Assembly (NCBI RefSeq): GCF_017654315.1
Contig: NZ_CP072203.1
Span: 124,001-188,000 of the forward strand
Origin: Gordonia polyisoprenivorans
GTDB lineage: Bacteria; Actinomycetota; Actinomycetes; Mycobacteriales; Mycobacteriaceae
DNA: 64,000 bases
Direction: 5' to 3'
Shown: positions 32,494-40,875 of the stretch, in pieces
Layout of the letters: the number at the start of each line of letters is the position of its first letter
Position numbering within the stretch: the first letter of the stretch is position 1
The notes under the pieces: model-generated
Told to the model about the DNA's origin: nothing
Databases searched by the model: none
The model's input: the letters and a program-made list of their open reading frames with translations, nothing else
Made by a program: the position numbers and the translations under genes

Positions 32494-34062
32494 GTGTCTC
32501 AATCTCCGCTGCCCGCCGCACCGTCGCTCACTCTGCGGCACATGATCGACACGCACCTCGCTCCGGCCGGGCCGCGTGTGTTGACCGCCCACGACCGGCT
32601 CGACGCGCCGGTGAGCTGGGTGCATTCCAGCGAGATCTTCGAGATCGGCCCGCTGTTGACAGGTGGCGAACTATTGCTCACCACCGGCCTGGGCTTGGCC
32701 GGCCTGGACGCCGGTACCCGTCGCCATTATGTGCGTGACCTGGCCGAACGCGGCGTTGCCGGGTTGGCGTTCGAGGTCGGACGCAGCTTTGACGCGGTGC
32801 CCGAGGAGATGATCCGGGAGGGTTCGGCCGCGCATCTGCCGATCATCGAACTGACGCGGATCGTGCCGTTCATCGAGGTGTGCCGGACGGCGACCACCGA
32901 GATCGTGTCCGAGGAGGTCGGCGACCTGCGGCTGCGCAGTGGACTCGACGCAACCCTGCACGACGACCTCGCCCGCGGCGCCGCGGCCGCGATGATCGAG
33001 CACATCGCCGAGGTGACCGGGACGCCGATCGTCGTGGTGGGTGGTGGCGGCGCCCTGCTGGCGGTCCACGGGGTGGACGACGACCGGGCCGCGTGGCGCG
33101 TCGTCGACGGCGCGATCGCGGCGCAACCGATCACGTTGCGCGGCCGCGAGATCGGGCAGGTCTTCGCGGGGCCGAGCGCGTCCTCGATACCCGTCGCACG
33201 TGTGCAGGCGCTGCTCGGTGTCGGAGCCGGACCGCTGGCGGCGGTACTGACCCGATCCGGTGGGCGGTCGTCCATCGGCGCGCAACTGGTGGCCGAGCTC
33301 GTCGACCGTCGGCCCCTGCGGCGCGCGGATCTACTTGCGCGGCTGTCGACGTCGGGATTACCGGTCGGCGACAAGGCCGTGCTCGTGCCGGTGGCCGGCC
33401 ACGCACCCGATACCCGGATGGTCGAGACGGCGTTGTCGGCGGCTGCGGATCTCGGCGGACTCGTCCACGCCACCGTCGATGCGACCGTCTACGGCCTCAT
33501 CGTGACCACCGACGCCGGACTCACCGAGCCGGCCGATCAGGTCCGCGCGGCACTGGCCGACGATCCGCGGCGCCTCGGCCGGCTCACCGTCGTCGTCGGG
33601 ACCCCATGCCCGCTCGCCGGCACCGGCGCAGGTCCCGGCCTTGCCCTGACGTTGGCCGACGAACTCCGCATTTGTTCGGAAAGGCTGGGTGTGGCAGTCG
33701 AATTGCGCTCTGCCGGCGGTACGGCCGCCGACATCAGGACCAGCCGTGAACTCGTCTCCGACGCCGCGGCGCGCGAGTTGTCAGACGGTCTACGCGGCGA
33801 GCTGAGCCGGATCATCGCCCCGCTGGTACGCCACGATGCGACGTCGTCCTCGCGGCTCGTTCACACCCTCGAAGTCCATCTGACTCACGGATGCAGCGCC
33901 ACCCGCTCGGCCGAGGCTCTCCACATCGGGCGTCAGAGTCTGTATCAGCGCCTCGATCGTATTCGCGCCTTACTCGGCTTCGACCCGACCACCCCGGCCA
34001 TGTACGCATCGATATTGCTGGCCATCAACGTCTTTCACGCCGGGACTGCGGATCAGCGCTGA
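32494..34062 (+). CDS. PucR-family transcriptional activator
   Basis: This protein of about 522 residues starts at GTG 32494. The N-terminal PucR domain (about residues 10-130) contains VSWVHSSEIFEIGPLLTGGE and ELLLTTGLGL. A GGDEF-like middle region follows. The C-terminal helix-turn-helix_30 reads HLTHGCSATRSAEALHIGRQ, then SLYQRLDRIRALLGFD. PucR proteins regulate purine and other nitrogen-compound catabolism. It is divergent from the cytosine deaminase operon with an 87-bp gap and is the obvious candidate regulator for it and for the nearby permease. Confidence 0.88.
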   Translation: MSQSPLPAAPSLTLRHMIDTHLAPAGPRVLTAHDRLDAPVSWVHSSEIFEIGPLLTGGELLLTTGLGLAGLDAGTRRHYVRDLAERGVAGLAFEVGRSFDAVPEEMIREGSAAHLPIIELTRIVPFIEVCRTATTEIVSEEVGDLRLRSGLDATLHDDLARGAAAAMIEHIAEVTGTPIVVVGGGGALLAVHGVDDDRAAWRVVDGAIAAQPITLRGREIGQVFAGPSASSIPVARVQALLGVGAGPLAAVLTRSGGRSSIGAQLVAELVDRRPLRRADLLARLSTSGLPVGDKAVLVPVAGHAPDTRMVETALSAAADLGGLVHATVDATVYGLIVTTDAGLTEPADQVRAALADDPRRLGRLTVVVGTPCPLAGTGAGPGLALTLADELRICSERLGVAVELRSAGGTAADIRTSRELVSDAAARELSDGLRGELSRIIAPLVRHDATSSSRLVHTLEVHLTHGCSATRSAEALHIGRQSLYQRLDRIRALLGFDPTTPAMYASILLAINVFHAGTADQR

Positions 34063-34083
34063 CTTCCCCGCGCGTCCGCTTCT

Positions 34084-34255
34084 GATGGTCGAGGAGTCCC
34101 TCCCCCGATGGTCAAGGACCCCGCTCACCCGAGCGACCCCCCGATGGTCAAGACGCCCCCGATCGACGACCCCCTCCCGATGGTCAAGGCGCCCCCGATC
34201 GACGACCCCCTCCCGATGGTCGAGGTGCGAGCCGCGTGCGGCGAGCCTCGAGACC
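34084..34255 (+). repeat. 36-bp tandem repeat array ending in a palindromic repeat
   Basis: GATGGTC motifs occur at 34084, 34107, 34143, 34179 and 34215, the last four spaced exactly 36 bp. Two units (34143 and 34179) are near-identical, containing CCCCCGATCGACGACCCCCT. The array ends in one copy (34215-34255) of the dispersed palindromic repeat (GATGGTCGAGG...CCTCGAGACC). The rest of 34063-34474 is A/C-rich and carries only the HNH promoter. Confidence 0.8.
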
Positions 34256-34408
34256 CGGCGAGACAACAAGCCTCCCAACCACATCGAACATCAACAGCGA
34301 AAACCCCGCACCCCCTACCACACCCCACCGACAGAAAACTGCCGCCAGCCCACCCCCGAAACCCGTTGTCCACAAGCATCTTTCCCTCTCCAGATTTATA
34401 GAACACCC

Positions 34409-34437
34409 TTGCCCTAATCCATATGTTCGAGTACCAT
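34409..34437 (+). promoter_or_regulatory. Promoter of the DUF222-HNH gene with a LexA-like half box
   Basis: TTGCCC (34409-34414) and TACCAT (34432-34437) are separated by 17 bp, a good sigma-70-type arrangement. Inside the spacer TAATCCATATGTTCGA (34415-34430) matches the actinobacterial SOS box TCGAAC-N4-GTTCGA in its right half, while the left half is degenerate. Mycobacterial 13E12-type genes are known to carry LexA sites in this place. Confidence 0.5.
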
Positions 34438-34474
34438 GGAGGCATCACACCGATCAGCCACCGGGGAGGGGCCC

Positions 34475-35764
34475 ATGATCGAATCCACCACAGTCCTTGA
34501 CGCGGAAACCGTTGACGCCGAAGCAGTCTTCGCCGCCATCGTCACCCAACTCAGCGACCTGCAATGGAATCCGGAGATGACCGGACCCCAAGCGTTCGGC
34601 GCGATGAAACAAGTCCTGTTGTTGCGGAACCTGGTTGATCACCACGCCACCACCCTCACCGGCGAGATCGATCGCCTGGGCGTGGCCGATCATAAGACCA
34701 CCCGACTGCGAGAACTGTTGATCAGCATGGGCTTCGCACCCGCCGTCGCAGGTCGGTATGTGCGGATGGCTGCCGCCACCGATGTGGATCTGTTGTTGGC
34801 GCATGCCGCTGACGGGTCCATCTCGTCGGAACACACCGACGCCATCGTCCGCGGGTTGGCGCACATCGACACCCGCTCCCCCGAACCGCTCGATACCGTT
34901 CAACGGTGCGAATACCTGCGGAAACTGCTGTCGCACTACTTCGCGGGATTCACTCCCGCCGAGATCAACCTCTACGCGCGGCAGTTGGGCAACGAGCTCG
35001 CCGCGGAGACTTCGGGTGGGTTACCGGCCGCCGAGGACAAGAAGATCAACTCCTACACCGACCGCATCACCGACGACGGACGGTTGGAGATCTCGGCGAA
35101 CCTCGACATCATCGCCGGGGAGAAAACCCGCACTTTGATGGAAACCTTGTCGGCGCCCAAGCCTCAGCCCGATGGGTCGCCGGATCCGCGGACGCCCGAA
35201 CAGATCTGTGCGGCCGCGTTCGAAACGATTGTGGAGTTGGCGGCACAAGGCTTGGCGGACACCACGTTCTCGGCGAAACCGACCAACGGGTTGTTGTGGA
35301 CGTGGTCAGCCGACAACCCCGCGCTCGGCGGCGATTTGCAGAACATGGGTGCCATCACCGAAGCCACCGCCAAGTTGTTGTCGTGTGACACCACCATCAC
35401 CAAGATCATGCTCGATCCCAACGGGGTACCCCTCAGTGTTGGTGAAGAGAAACGCTTCTTCACCCCAGGACAACGGAAAGCCCTGCTCGTGCGAGACCGC
35501 GGATGCATCAAATGCGGTGCCCACGCCGGACGCTGCCAAGGACACCACCTCGTTCACTGGAGTCAGGGTGGACCCACCGACCTCGACAACGGCTGCCTGC
35601 TCTGCACCAGCTGCCACGACGATGTGCACCACCACGGGTGGGACATCATCATGGGATTCGACCGACACCCCTGGCTGATCCCACCCGCCAGCATCGACCC
35701 GAAACGACAACCTGTACCGTCCTACCACCGACGCACCATGCGACTCGACGACGCAGCAGCCTGA
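34475..35764 (+). CDS. DUF222/13E12-repeat HNH endonuclease-like protein
   Basis: This protein of about 429 residues starts at ATG 34475, after GGGGAGGGG. The helical DUF222 region occupies residues about 20-310. The C-terminal HNH site reads RDRGCIKCGAHAGRCQGHHLVHWSQGGPTD without a gap and continues NGCLLCTSCHDDVHHHGW; the CxxC zinc pairs and HH/N/H residues are intact. These proteins are multicopy in Gordonia, Rhodococcus and mycobacteria and behave like selfish or mobile genes of unsettled function. Flanking repeats on both sides support its spread as a cassette between pucR and the nucleobase permease. Confidence 0.9.
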   Translation: MIESTTVLDAETVDAEAVFAAIVTQLSDLQWNPEMTGPQAFGAMKQVLLLRNLVDHHATTLTGEIDRLGVADHKTTRLRELLISMGFAPAVAGRYVRMAAATDVDLLLAHAADGSISSEHTDAIVRGLAHIDTRSPEPLDTVQRCEYLRKLLSHYFAGFTPAEINLYARQLGNELAAETSGGLPAAEDKKINSYTDRITDDGRLEISANLDIIAGEKTRTLMETLSAPKPQPDGSPDPRTPEQICAAAFETIVELAAQGLADTTFSAKPTNGLLWTWSADNPALGGDLQNMGAITEATAKLLSCDTTITKIMLDPNGVPLSVGEEKRFFTPGQRKALLVRDRGCIKCGAHAGRCQGHHLVHWSQGGPTDLDNGCLLCTSCHDDVHHHGWDIIMGFDRHPWLIPPASIDPKRQPVPSYHRRTMRLDDAAA

Positions 35765-35830
35765 TTCCCGCACCCGGCCTGGCCGGGACCGCATCTGTTG
35801 TTTGAAAAATCCATAGAGAAATCCCCACCC

Positions 35831-36225
35831 GATGGTCGAGGTGTTCGAGCGTCTGTGGCCCGGAATCCCTTCGGCACAAGGGGTCTCGAGGCTCGTCGCT
35901 GGCGCTCCTCGGCACCTCGACCATCGGGATTGGCGTCCTCCCCTGATGGTCGAGGTGCGAGCCGCGTGCGGCGAGCCTCGAGACCGCCTGCGGCAGTGCT
36001 GGAACCGAACCACTGTGGACCGGAAGCCTTTCGGCACAAGGGGTCTCGAGGCTCGTCGCTGGCGCTCCTCGGCCCCTCGACCATCGGGATGGGATGGACC
36101 GTCGGGTGGGATGGACTGTCGAGTGGGAAGGGGTCGCCGGGTGGGAAGGGCGGAGCATCCTTCCATGGCGAGTAGTCTTCCCCCGCTGGTCGAGGTGCAA
36201 GCCGCGTGCGGCGAGCCTCGAGACC
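35831..36225. repeat. Cluster of dispersed palindromic repeats (four full copies)
   Basis: The repeat has ends GATGGTCGAGG and CCTCGAGACC. Variant A has the core GAGCCGCGTGCGGCGAGC (35945-35985 and 36185-36225, forward). Variant B has the core CGAGGAGCGCCAGCGACGAG (35882-35925 and 36042-36085, reverse). A further half copy starts at 35831. In addition 35861-35930 and 36021-36090 form a 70-bp near-perfect direct repeat. The stretch 35765-36260 holds no gene. Copies also occur at 34215-34255 and 56070-56201. Confidence 0.85.
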
Positions 36226-36260
36226 GCCGCAAGTAAACGCTGGAACCCTACGCCGACGCG

Positions 36261-37667
36261 TCAGCCGTACTGCTGCACCGACTTCTCGACCCGGGAGCGG
36301 GCCAGGAGGAGGTAGGCGATGAAGGCGATGGCGAAGCCGACGAAGGCGCCGATGTCACCGAGTTCGGGCACCGCCCGAACGATGAAGCCGACAAACCGTT
36401 CCTGGTTGCAGAACAACAGGACCGAGGCGACGAGAGCGATGACGAACGCGGCCAGTCCACCCCAGTTGGTGTATTTGCGGTCATAGAGGAGTTCGAGGGA
36501 CGGCGGCTCGCGTCGCAGCATACGGTCGGCAAAGACCACGCCGAGCCAGGGACCTATCCAGTACGCAACCAGCAGCAGGAACGCCTCGTAGGAGGCGGCG
36601 GCGTCGGCCAGCGCCCACCAGGCGACGAGGAACCCGACGACGCCGAAGAACACCGACACCAGTGCCCGCTGTGCGCCAACGGGGAGTTTGAATCCCATCG
36701 TCACGAAAGCCATTGCGCCCGAATACACATTGATGGCGTTGGCGGCGATAGCTCCCACCGCGATGGCGAGCAGGGTGAGGTCGGCGATGGCCGACGGGAA
36801 GTTGGCGGTGAATGCGTCAGTGGGGTTGTCCGACGTCGGCGCACCGATCGTCATCGACGCGGCGCCGACCACCATCAGCAGTGTGCACGAGAGGAACAGG
36901 CCGGCAGAGGCGAAAAGGCCGGTCTGCATCTTCGACACGGTCGGCGGTAGGTAGCGGGTGTAGTCGGCGGCGTAGGGCGTCCAACCCGCCGTGTAGCCGA
37001 ACGAGGCGCCCACCGCGAGGAGGAAGCCGCCCATCGAGAAGCCGCCCTCGGCCGATCCCGCCGACACGTCGGATTTGCTGAAGATGATGACCGCGCCGAT
37101 GAGGAAGACGATCGCGAGGATCGGGGCCGCCAGTCGCTCGAAGCGTTGCACCAGATTGTGGCCGAAGAACGCAAATGCCGTCTGCAGCACCACGATCACG
37201 ATGAGCCCGGCGATCGGGGTGATGCCGAGCAGGGTAGACAACGCGAAGGCGCCGCTGACGCTGTTGGTGGCAAACCACCCCACGCCGCACATCACCGCCA
37301 TGAACGTCGCCGGCAGGATGTTGCCGTTGTGACCGAAGGCCAAGCGCCCCAACACCATCTGCGGCACACCGTGCAGCGGCCCCTCGGCGGAGAGCAAGAA
37401 ATGCGCGACCGCGCCGAGCAGGTTGCCGATCACCACGGCGCCGACGGCCTGCCAGAACGACAGACCGAAGTAGGCGACCGAGATGACGCCGACGAAGATC
37501 GTCGCGAACTCCAGGTTCGGGGCGGTCCACGTCCAGAACAGCCCTCGGGGTTTGCCGTGGCGGGCCTCGAGGGGAATCGGCTCGTTGCCGCCGGGCTCGA
37601 CGGCGAGAACCTTGCCGCCGTACTCGACGGCTGCCGCATCGACGGAAATATCGGGTGTAGCTGTCAT
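36261..37667 (-). CDS. NCS1-family nucleobase:cation symporter (cytosine permease-like)
   Basis: This protein of about 468 residues starts at ATG 37667 and has 12 predicted helices. It has the NCS1 features NLEFATIFVGVISV in helix 1, the Gln/Gly-rich LGRLAFGHNG segment, and TAGWTPYAADYTRYLP before helix 7. The ending RSRVEKSVQQYG is short and charged. CodB-like relatives import cytosine, purines or allantoin-type compounds with H+ or Na+. The cytosine deaminase and PucR genes lie beyond the HNH cassette, and a common function is likely. Confidence 0.85.
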   Translation of the reverse strand: MTATPDISVDAAAVEYGGKVLAVEPGGNEPIPLEARHGKPRGLFWTWTAPNLEFATIFVGVISVAYFGLSFWQAVGAVVIGNLLGAVAHFLLSAEGPLHGVPQMVLGRLAFGHNGNILPATFMAVMCGVGWFATNSVSGAFALSTLLGITPIAGLIVIVVLQTAFAFFGHNLVQRFERLAAPILAIVFLIGAVIIFSKSDVSAGSAEGGFSMGGFLLAVGASFGYTAGWTPYAADYTRYLPPTVSKMQTGLFASAGLFLSCTLLMVVGAASMTIGAPTSDNPTDAFTANFPSAIADLTLLAIAVGAIAANAINVYSGAMAFVTMGFKLPVGAQRALVSVFFGVVGFLVAWWALADAAASYEAFLLLVAYWIGPWLGVVFADRMLRREPPSLELLYDRKYTNWGGLAAFVIALVASVLLFCNQERFVGFIVRAVPELGDIGAFVGFAIAFIAYLLLARSRVEKSVQQYG

Positions 37668-37758
37668 GGCGATACTGTGCTGCGTCCACTTCCACCCGGC
37701 AACCGACGATCTGTCAGTTGATCGCCGCCCACGTCGAGACAATCCGCCCACCCCGGCT

Positions 37759-38388
37759 TCAGCCGACGATCACCACGTGCAAGGTGCGCGGACCGTGCAC
37801 GCCCTCGACGCGGTCGAGTTCGATGTCGCTGGTGGCGCTGGGGCCGCTGATCCAGGTTTGCGGGCGGGCGGCCGTACCGTCGGCGATCAGCCGGGCTACG
37901 GCCTCGGGGACATCACTGACGATCTGTGCGGCGTCAACGAGGCAGAGGTGGACGTCGGGCACCAGCGACAACGCGCGCCGACCCTGCCCGACGCCGTGGT
38001 CCAACACGATGGTGCCGGTGTTGGCGATCCCGACAGCGGCCGTGGTCACCACCGCGCCGACCCGGTCGAGTTGTGTCGGGGAAAGTGTCTCGTCATCGAT
38101 CCAGTTCCCCTCGATGCCCAGGCGCAAACGCAACGCCGGGTCGGCGAGCACCGGCCCGTCGACCTCGGCCAGTGCCGCGGAGATCCGCTGCGCCAGGTCG
38201 TACTCTCCGACGCGTTCGACGACGGCACGGTAGTCGGCCACGCGTTCGGCGAAACGCCCGACGGTGTCGAGATCGCCGGTCGGCACCGCTTGTCCGTAGT
38301 CCCAGTCGATCCCACTCGCGCGAGAGGCGTCGTCGACGTCGGAGATCGCAGCTCGGACGCGGCTCAGGATGTCCTCGCGCGCGCTCAT
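37759..38388 (-). CDS. lutC: LutC: LUD-domain subunit of L-lactate utilisation
   Basis: This protein of about 209 residues starts at ATG 38388 after GGAGGAGG. It is a LUD-domain protein (DUF162) with VGAVVTTAAVGIANTGTIVL and PDVHLCLVDAAQIVSDVPEA, the usual LutC/YkgG pattern. LutABC forms a membrane-peripheral iron-sulfur complex that oxidises L-lactate to pyruvate. The start overlaps the lutB stop by four bases. It is the last gene of lutABC. Confidence 0.9.
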   Translation of the reverse strand: MSAREDILSRVRAAISDVDDASRASGIDWDYGQAVPTGDLDTVGRFAERVADYRAVVERVGEYDLAQRISAALAEVDGPVLADPALRLRLGIEGNWIDDETLSPTQLDRVGAVVTTAAVGIANTGTIVLDHGVGQGRRALSLVPDVHLCLVDAAQIVSDVPEAVARLIADGTAARPQTWISGPSATSDIELDRVEGVHGPRTLHVVIVG

Positions 38389-39935
38389 CGGTCCTCCTCC
38401 CCGGACGCGCGGTACCCGCGTTCTCGTTTCCACCAGTCGCGGAACGATTCCGCGGGCGGCACCGGAACGTCGCGCGCCGAGCTCCACGCCGACAACGGCC
38501 ACGGCAGGGCGCCGATCGTCGTGCGCTTGCCGAAGAACCGGTGACTGGTGGTGGCCGCCTTCTGCGCCGCCTCGAGCCGCCGATGATCGGCGAACATCCA
38601 CGCACCGGCCTTCATCGCGGCGGCCTCACCGCTCGGCAACCCTCCGCGCTTCTCGTCGACGACACGGGTTCGTAAGTGCACCAAGATGTCCGGGATGTTG
38701 ATACGCACGGGACACACATCGAAGCACGCCCCGCACAAACTGGAGGCGAACGGCAGCGACTTGTCGACCGCCGACGACGTACCCCGTAGCTGCGGGGTGA
38801 GGATAGCCCCGATCGGCCCGGGATAGACCGAACCGTAGGCGTGTCCGCCGGCACGCTCGTACACCGGACACACATTCAGACACGCCGAACACCGGATGCA
38901 GCGCAACGCATCTCGGCCGACCTCGTCGGCGAGCACGTCGGTGCGATGGTTGTCCAGCAAGACGATGTGCACATTCTGGGGTCCGTCACCGGGGGTGACG
39001 CCGGTCCAGATCGAGGTGTACGGGTTCTCGCGCTCCCCGGTACTCGACCGCGGCAACACCTGCAGGAAGACCTCGAGGTCGGACCAGGTCGGCAGGATCT
39101 TCTCGATGCCCACCACCGAGATCAGCGTTTCCGGCAGGGTCAGGCACATGCGGCCATTGCCCTCGGATTCGACGACGACGAGACTACCGGTGTCGGCGAC
39201 CGCGAAGTTCGCGCCACTGATGCCGACCTTGGCGCGTAAGAACTTCTCGCGCAGATGAAGTCGGGCGGCCTCGGCGAGCCGCTTGGGATCGTCGGTGAGA
39301 TCGTCGGGCGCCGGACGGCCGACCTCTTTCATCCGTCGCAGGAAGATCTCGCGGACCTCGCTGCGGTTGCGGTGGATGGCCGGCACGAGGATGTGACTGG
39401 GCCAGTCGTCGCCGAGTTGGACGATGAGTTCGGCGAGATCGGTCTCCCAGGCGTCGATCCCCGCATCCTGGAGGGCTTCGTTGAGTTCGATCTCCTGGGT
39501 GGCCATCGATTTGACCTTGACCACCTCGTCGGCGCCGGTCTGCCGAACCAGGTCGACGACGATCCGGTTGGCCTCCTGCGCATCCCGGGCCCAGTGCACC
39601 ACGGCCCCGGCGGCGCTCGCCTTCTCCTCGAACTCGATCAGATAGCGGTCGAGGTTGCGCAGGGTACGGTTCTTGATCTGTTCGGCGGCGACGCGCAACT
39701 GCTCCCAGTTGTCGAGTTCGCCGACCACCCCGGCCCGTTTGGTGCGGATGATCCCGGTGGCGTGGGCGAGATTTCGACGTTGGGTGGTGTTGGCCAGTTC
39801 GGTCCTGGCGGCCTCGGGGAACTTCGGCATCCCGACGAAGGTCGAGGTGACCCCGACGTGCGGATGGCCGGAGCCCAACGCCAGTGACGGTGCCATCGCG
39901 GGCATCTCGTGCACCGTGTCGCGGGAGGTGGTCAT
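38385..39935 (-). CDS. lutB: LutB: iron-sulfur LUD protein of L-lactate utilisation
   Basis: This protein of about 516 residues starts at ATG 39935. The N-terminal LUD domain has KVKSMATQEIELNEAL, GISGANFAVADTGSLVVV and HIVLLDNHRTDVLAD. Two 4Fe-4S ferredoxin-like clusters follow (CIRCSACLNVCPVY near residue 320 and CGACFDVCPV near 372). The C-terminal DUF3390-type tail ends with FRDWWKRERG. Order and motifs match LutB/YkgF. It overlaps both neighbours by four bases, indicating tight coupling. Confidence 0.93.
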   Translation of the reverse strand: MTTSRDTVHEMPAMAPSLALGSGHPHVGVTSTFVGMPKFPEAARTELANTTQRRNLAHATGIIRTKRAGVVGELDNWEQLRVAAEQIKNRTLRNLDRYLIEFEEKASAAGAVVHWARDAQEANRIVVDLVRQTGADEVVKVKSMATQEIELNEALQDAGIDAWETDLAELIVQLGDDWPSHILVPAIHRNRSEVREIFLRRMKEVGRPAPDDLTDDPKRLAEAARLHLREKFLRAKVGISGANFAVADTGSLVVVESEGNGRMCLTLPETLISVVGIEKILPTWSDLEVFLQVLPRSSTGERENPYTSIWTGVTPGDGPQNVHIVLLDNHRTDVLADEVGRDALRCIRCSACLNVCPVYERAGGHAYGSVYPGPIGAILTPQLRGTSSAVDKSLPFASSLCGACFDVCPVRINIPDILVHLRTRVVDEKRGGLPSGEAAAMKAGAWMFADHRRLEAAQKAATTSHRFFGKRTTIGALPWPLSAWSSARDVPVPPAESFRDWWKRERGYRASGEEDR

Positions 39936-40672
39936 GCGGGCTCCTTCTCGGTGGAGGCGAGAATCTCGGCGAGGTGCATCATCCGGACCCCGGCGCGTTC
40001 CCGGTTGAGTAGTCCGCCGATGTGGGCGAGGCAGGAATTGTCGCCCGCCACCAGCACTTCGGCGGCGGTCTCCTTGACATGCGCGGACTTGTCGGAGCCC
40101 ATCGCCACCGAGGTGTCGGCGTTCTTCATCGCGAAGGTGCCGCCGAATCCACAACACTGTTCGGCCGCAGGCAGTTCCACCAGATCGATACCCTTGACGG
40201 CCCGCAATAGCTGCAACGGTTTGTCGCCGACGCGCAGCATGCGCAGCGAATGACAGGTGGGGTGATAGGTGACCCGGTGCGGGAAGTACGCGCCGACGTC
40301 GGTGACACCGAGGACGTCGACGAGGAATTCGCTGAGCTCGTACACCTTCGGGGTATAGGCAGCCACCGCGTCCTGCAACCCGCGGTCGCCCGAGCGGGCG
40401 GCCAGACCCGGATGCTGATGGCGCACAGAGCCGATGCAGGAGGCCGAGGGCGCGACAACCGCGTCGTACTCACCGAAAACCTGGACGAACTGCCGCACGC
40501 CGGGGATCGCCTCGTCGGCGTAGCCGGTGTTGGTGAACATCTGACCGCAGCAGGTCTGCTCGACGGGGAACTCGACCTCGACGCCGAGTCGCTCGAGCAG
40601 CAGCACGGTCGCTCGGGGCGTGCCGGGCCACATCGTGTCGTTGAAGCAGGTGGCGAACAGGGCAACCCTCAT
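39932..40672 (-). CDS. lutA: LutA: (Fe-S) oxidoreductase of L-lactate utilisation
   Basis: This 246-residue protein has two CCG domains: FPVEQTCCGQMFTNTG near residue 40 and LPAAEQCCGFGGTFAMKN near residue 168. The conserved Cys of the CX31-39CCG motif upstream (ATCFNDTMWPGTPRA) is also present. This is the LutA/YkgE pattern, binding an Fe-S or heterodisulfide-reductase-type cluster. First gene of lutABC, divergent from a FadR-type regulator with an operator between them. Confidence 0.93.
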   Translation of the reverse strand: MRVALFATCFNDTMWPGTPRATVLLLERLGVEVEFPVEQTCCGQMFTNTGYADEAIPGVRQFVQVFGEYDAVVAPSASCIGSVRHQHPGLAARSGDRGLQDAVAAYTPKVYELSEFLVDVLGVTDVGAYFPHRVTYHPTCHSLRMLRVGDKPLQLLRAVKGIDLVELPAAEQCCGFGGTFAMKNADTSVAMGSDKSAHVKETAAEVLVAGDNSCLAHIGGLLNRERAGVRMMHLAEILASTEKEPA

Positions 40673-40771
40673 GCCGGGTGTCCCGATCGCGTGATCGATG
40701 GCCGGGTTTCACGTTCGGGGATTCGCATGCGGACTCCACGGAGTTGGCTGGGGCTGTGAACTGGAAAGACC

Positions 40772-40786
40772 TGTGGTCTGACCACA
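40772..40786. promoter_or_regulatory. FadR/LldR-type operator in the lutA-regulator gap
   Basis: TGTGGTCTGACCACA is a perfect palindrome containing the GntR/FadR consensus T-x-GT-NNN-AC-x-A. It lies between lutA (minus) and the divergent regulator. Confidence 0.82.
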
Positions 40787-40875
40787 TGATTCACGGTAGG
40801 GTGATCCCGTCGCGCCTGTCAACAGCGCGACCCGGATCGACGCGGGAACCAGACCCCGCACGGAAGGTGGTTTCC

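Noticed and set aside
34084..34255. Tandem array considered as a CRISPR
   Set aside because: The repeats are contiguous without unique spacers and no cas genes are present.
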